Origin: Candidatus Zipacnadia bacterium
GTDB taxonomy: Bacteria > Armatimonadota > Zipacnadia > Zipacnadales > Zipacnadaceae
DNA length: 7,997 bases
Direction: 5' to 3'
Assembly: GCA_029821455.1 (NCBI GenBank)
Contig: JALGTI010000222.1
Span: 1 to 7,997 of the forward strand
Shown: in pieces, positions 6,340 through 7,997 of the stretch
Numbering within the stretch: the stretch's first letter is position 1
How the letters are laid out: every line of letters starts with the position of its first letter
Program-made: the position numbers and the translations under genes
The notes under the pieces: model-generated
What the model was told of the DNA's origin: nothing
The model's database searches: none
The model's input: only the letters and a program-made list of their open reading frames with translations

Positions 6340-6378
6340 GGCCCGAGGGCGAGTTTCCAGCTTGCCCTTATAATGCCT

Positions 6379-6384
6379 AAGGAG
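6379..6384 (+). promoter_or_regulatory. Shine-Dalgarno that fixes the start of the first prepilin gene
   Basis: AAGGAG lies 9 bases before ATG 6394. In-frame ATGs at 6373 (upstream of the SD) and 6388 (only 3 bases after it) are poorer choices. The same layout recurs at 7230-7235 in front of the second gene. Confidence 0.65.
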
Positions 6385-6393
6385 CTGATGTTG

Positions 6394-7053
6394 ATGAAGC
6401 GTCACAGCGGTTTCACCCTTATCGAATTGCTGGTGGTGATCGCGATCATTGCGATCCTGGCAGCAATCCTCTTCCCGGTCTTTGCGAGGGCCCGGGAGAA
6501 GGCGAGACAAACGAGTTGCCTATCCAACCAAAAGCAGATAGCGCTGGCGCTGCTGATGTACGCCCAGGATTATGACGACTCTTTCTATGGAATGTGGTGG
6601 GGGTACGGATCTCCAAACTCTCTTGCTCGCATCTATTTGGAGCCGTATATCCAGAACGCACAGATCTGGCGGTGCCCCTCGTCTCCAGTTCTGTGGTACT
6701 ACTATTACAACTACACGACAGGAGCACTGGAGCAAAGAACCCCGATGAGCTATTGCTTATCTGAGATGCACCTTTACTATCTGACACACACATACGGTTG
6801 CAATTGCGGCCTGGGGATGTATCCAAATCCAGCGGGCACCATACTCTTTGCTGAGACACTGGATAGTGGCGGTGGTTATGCTTCCTGGTATACCTGGTAC
6901 CGCTTGATCCCTGGTGCCCCAACCTGGTTGGGATGTGCAACGCCGCACAATGATGGCGCCAATGTTTCATTTGTGGATGGGCATGCCAAATGGTTGCCTG
7001 GAGCGGCCTTGGATTACGGGGTGGCTCGCGATCCGTGGGTAGGCACTTATTGA
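6394..7053 (+). CDS. Prepilin-like protein with N-terminal cleavage/methylation signal and H-X9-DG motif, 219 aa
   Basis: The N-terminus MKRHSG-FTLIE is a type IV prepilin or pseudopilin signal: cleavage after Gly6, Phe7 as the methylated residue, and Glu11 at mature position 5. It is followed by a hydrophobic helix to about residue 29. Then come 'FPVFARAREKAR' and 'CLSNQKQIALALLMYAQDYDD', characteristic of Armatimonadota-style members. The body is very rich in Tyr and Trp ('WYYYYNY' near 101) and has several Cys ('WRCPSS', 'GCNCG'). His185 followed by nine residues and Asp195-Gly196 is the H-X9-DG motif, here within 'VSFVDGHAKW'. It probably sits in the inner membrane or a pilus- or secretion-like fibre after processing by a prepilin peptidase, which is not encoded here. 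It likely shares the transcript of the regulator. Specific function is unknown. Confidence 0.93.
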   Translation: MKRHSGFTLIELLVVIAIIAILAAILFPVFARAREKARQTSCLSNQKQIALALLMYAQDYDDSFYGMWWGYGSPNSLARIYLEPYIQNAQIWRCPSSPVLWYYYYNYTTGALEQRTPMSYCLSEMHLYYLTHTYGCNCGLGMYPNPAGTILFAETLDSGGGYASWYTWYRLIPGAPTWLGCATPHNDGANVSFVDGHAKWLPGAALDYGVARDPWVGTY

Positions 7054-7123
7054 TGAACACCTAAGGCAAACTCGTTCATGCGTCCTTGGCGGGGCGGCGC
7101 AAAGGCGCCTTCAGTGGCCCCGT
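7054..7123. other. Spacer between first prepilin gene and repeat copy B, with a compound hairpin at 7091-7121
   Basis: GGCGC (7096-7100) pairs with GCGCC (7105-7109) around AAAG. Flanking GGGGC (7091-7095) pairs with GCCCC (7117-7121) across a 7-base one-sided bulge. The structure ends just where similarity to copy A begins. No T-tract follows. It has no counterpart upstream of copy A. Confidence 0.5.
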
Positions 7124-7201
7124 GCAATAGAGTTTCCGACTGAACTGCGTGTACGCGGGAGGCACAGGGCCTGCGCCTGTGTAACAGGCCGGTCCGAGGG
7201 C
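7124..7201 (+). pseudogene. Remnant of the 3' end of a LacI-family gene
   Basis: The bases match the last ~60 bases of the intact regulator gene plus its stop region. The frame begins 'AIEFPTELRVRG' exactly as in the regulator. One inserted G (about 7161-7162) then shifts it away from the 'STGPAPV' ending. No helix-turn-helix or effector domain precedes it; upstream lies only the tail of the first prepilin gene and a spacer. It is a piece of lacI carried along by duplication and is not expected to encode protein. Confidence 0.8.
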
Positions 7202-7355
7202 GAGTTTCTAGCCTGCCCTTAAAATGCCTAAGGAGCTGATGTTGATGAAGCGTCACAGCGGTTTCACCCTTATCGAATTGCTGGTGGTGATCGCGATTAT
7301 TGCGATCCTGGCAGCCATTCTCTTCCCGGTCTTCGCCCAGGCCAGGGAGAAGGCT
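7124..7355 (+). repeat. Direct repeat copy B: lacI tail remnant, leader and 5' end of second prepilin gene
   Basis: This is the counterpart of 6274-6505. Both alternative hairpins (CACAGG 7163-7168 with CCTGTG 7176-7181; GGCCTG 7168-7173 with CAGGCC 7185-7190) and the SD at 7230-7235 are kept. Among the differences, TATAAT in copy A reads TAAAAT here. Confidence 0.9.
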
Positions 7356-7961
7356 AGAGCTACGGCCTGCTTGTCTAATACGAAGCAGTTAGGGCTCGCC
7401 CTCCACATGTACGTTCAGGACTATGACGGTGGTTATCCCTGGGCGAACATGGGGAGCGCGTGGCAATGGCATTGGTATCACCAATTGGCACCGTACGTTG
7501 GTAACTGGCAACTCTTTGAGTGCCCAGACTTCCGTGTCAGCAACATGCTGGGATATCATCCTACTACGTACGCCATGAACTATCTGGCCGGCTGGTTCCC
7601 GGGATCTTATGCCAGCCCGTATACATGCGGTATTGGCGCAACGGAGGGGCAGTGGACTAACCCTGCCGAAAAGATTATCTTCACCGACGGCAAGCCAGCC
7701 TACGAGGCATGGGAAGCTGTTTATGGCAGTGGCGGTGACTATGGAGCGATCTATGGCTTCCAACTGGCTTGCTGGACGTTCCTGCAAACGTTACCAGCAT
7801 TGATAACGTCGGACCCCGGTGCCTACAACCGTGTCTTTCTGCACAACGGCGGTATCAATTGTACCTTTGCAGATGGGCATGCCAAGTGGATGGCTGGCCG
7901 CGAAGTAATTGGCGAAAACGCGAAGAAATGGTTCCCTGTGGGCGATCCATTGTTCTTCTAA
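7245..7961 (+). CDS. Second prepilin-like protein with H-X9-DG motif, 238 aa
   Basis: The first 30 residues are identical to those of the upstream paralogue (MKRHSG-FTLIELL and the hydrophobic helix). 'FAQAREKARATACLSNTKQLGLALHMYVQDYDGGYPW' continues the family pattern. After about residue 40 the two proteins diverge strongly, keeping only scattered landmarks: 'FECPDF' near 91-96 matching 'WRCPSS', 'NPAEKIIFTDG' matching 'NPAGTILFAET', and the terminal His200-X9-Asp210-Gly211 in 'CTFADGHAKWMAG'. The loop region is rich in Trp, Tyr and Gly. Processing by prepilin peptidase and a location in the inner membrane or an extracellular fibre are expected. AAGGAG at 7230-7235 selects ATG 7245 over in-frame ATGs at 7224 and 7239. 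The 191-base gap before it is mostly repeat copy B. Only 36 bases follow in the window, with no terminator seen. Confidence 0.93.
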   Translation: MKRHSGFTLIELLVVIAIIAILAAILFPVFAQAREKARATACLSNTKQLGLALHMYVQDYDGGYPWANMGSAWQWHWYHQLAPYVGNWQLFECPDFRVSNMLGYHPTTYAMNYLAGWFPGSYASPYTCGIGATEGQWTNPAEKIIFTDGKPAYEAWEAVYGSGGDYGAIYGFQLACWTFLQTLPALITSDPGAYNRVFLHNGGINCTFADGHAKWMAGREVIGENAKKWFPVGDPLFF

Positions 7962-7997
7962 CGCCTACGTATAGCTAAGAAGCCCCGTCTGCGTACG

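Larger units (their letters stand above)
6274..6505 (+). repeat. Direct repeat copy A: lacI 3' end, leader and 5' end of first prepilin gene
   Basis: This segment recurs at 7124-7355, offset 850-851 bases. Up to about 6480, I count roughly eight substitutions and one inserted base by eye (about 96% identity). Similarity then falls off within the prepilin gene. It covers the last ~20 codons of the regulator, the stop region with its hairpins, the SD and the prepilin signal. Confidence 0.9.

Noticed and set aside
6369..6374. Perfect TATAAT as a -10 box for the first prepilin gene
   Set aside because: Transcription from it would start near 6381, inside the SD sequence at 6379-6384. No -35 box lies 16-18 bases upstream, and copy B has TAAAAT.
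6446..7060. 204-aa open frame on the minus strand
   Set aside because: Antisense to the first prepilin gene, with no domain character, no matching long frame opposite the paralogue and composition typical of a shadow frame.
6274..7355. Insertion sequence or CRISPR-like explanation for the repeat
   Set aside because: There are just two long copies, no transposase, no terminal inverted repeats and no target-site duplication seen.

Overview
The window looks like part of a bacterial chromosome from an Armatimonadota-type organism (cultured or metagenomic). The main clue is the pair of type IV pilin-like proteins at the right end. Both open with the MKRHSGFTLIELL prepilin signal, run into an ILFPVFA(R/Q)AREKAR segment and a CLSN..KQ...AL.MY.QDYD segment, and end with an H-X9-DG motif. 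That combination is typical of the large prepilin-like/DUF1559-like paralogue families of Armatimonadota and, less closely, of Planctomycetes and relatives. The taxonomic call is inference from protein style only. All convincing genes lie on the + strand.

Left part (1-3308) holds a carbohydrate-related group of three genes: the C-terminal end of a larger protein with a beta-sandwich (galactose-binding-like) domain; a 375-aa transglutaminase-fold protein with a complete Cys-His-Asp triad; and a 431-aa protein resembling TIM-barrel glycoside hydrolases with a C-terminal beta-sandwich. The second and third lack signal peptides and have strong Shine-Dalgarno (SD) sequences.

Middle part: about 700 bases without a convincing gene (3309-4008) hold short inverted repeats, a pair of 9-bp direct repeats 20 bp apart, and a possible 25-codon leader ORF. 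The leader's stop codon overlaps the start of a secreted right-handed parallel beta-helix protein (4009-5088, pectate-lyase-like superfamily). A possible 43-aa ORF follows.

Right part (5256-7997): a near-consensus sigma70 promoter (TTGACA, 17-bp spacer, TATAAA, extended -10 TG) drives a LacI-family regulator, followed by two prepilin-like genes. The last ~60 bp of lacI, its stop region, the leader and the first ~100 bp of the first prepilin gene are repeated about 850 bp downstream in front of the second prepilin gene. The second copy therefore carries a frameshifted lacI tail that no longer belongs to any regulator gene. This is the clearest unusual structure here. A lacI-prepilin unit seems to have been tandemly duplicated, the second regulator lost except for its tail, and the prepilin bodies diverged while the leader and signal region stayed nearly identical.

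Taken together, the window suggests a polysaccharide-responsive locus: secreted or intracellular carbohydrate-active proteins, a sugar-sensing type regulator, and surface or secretion-associated pseudopilin-like proteins. The functional link between these parts is inference from proximity. No RNA genes, CRISPR array or insertion sequence were recognised.
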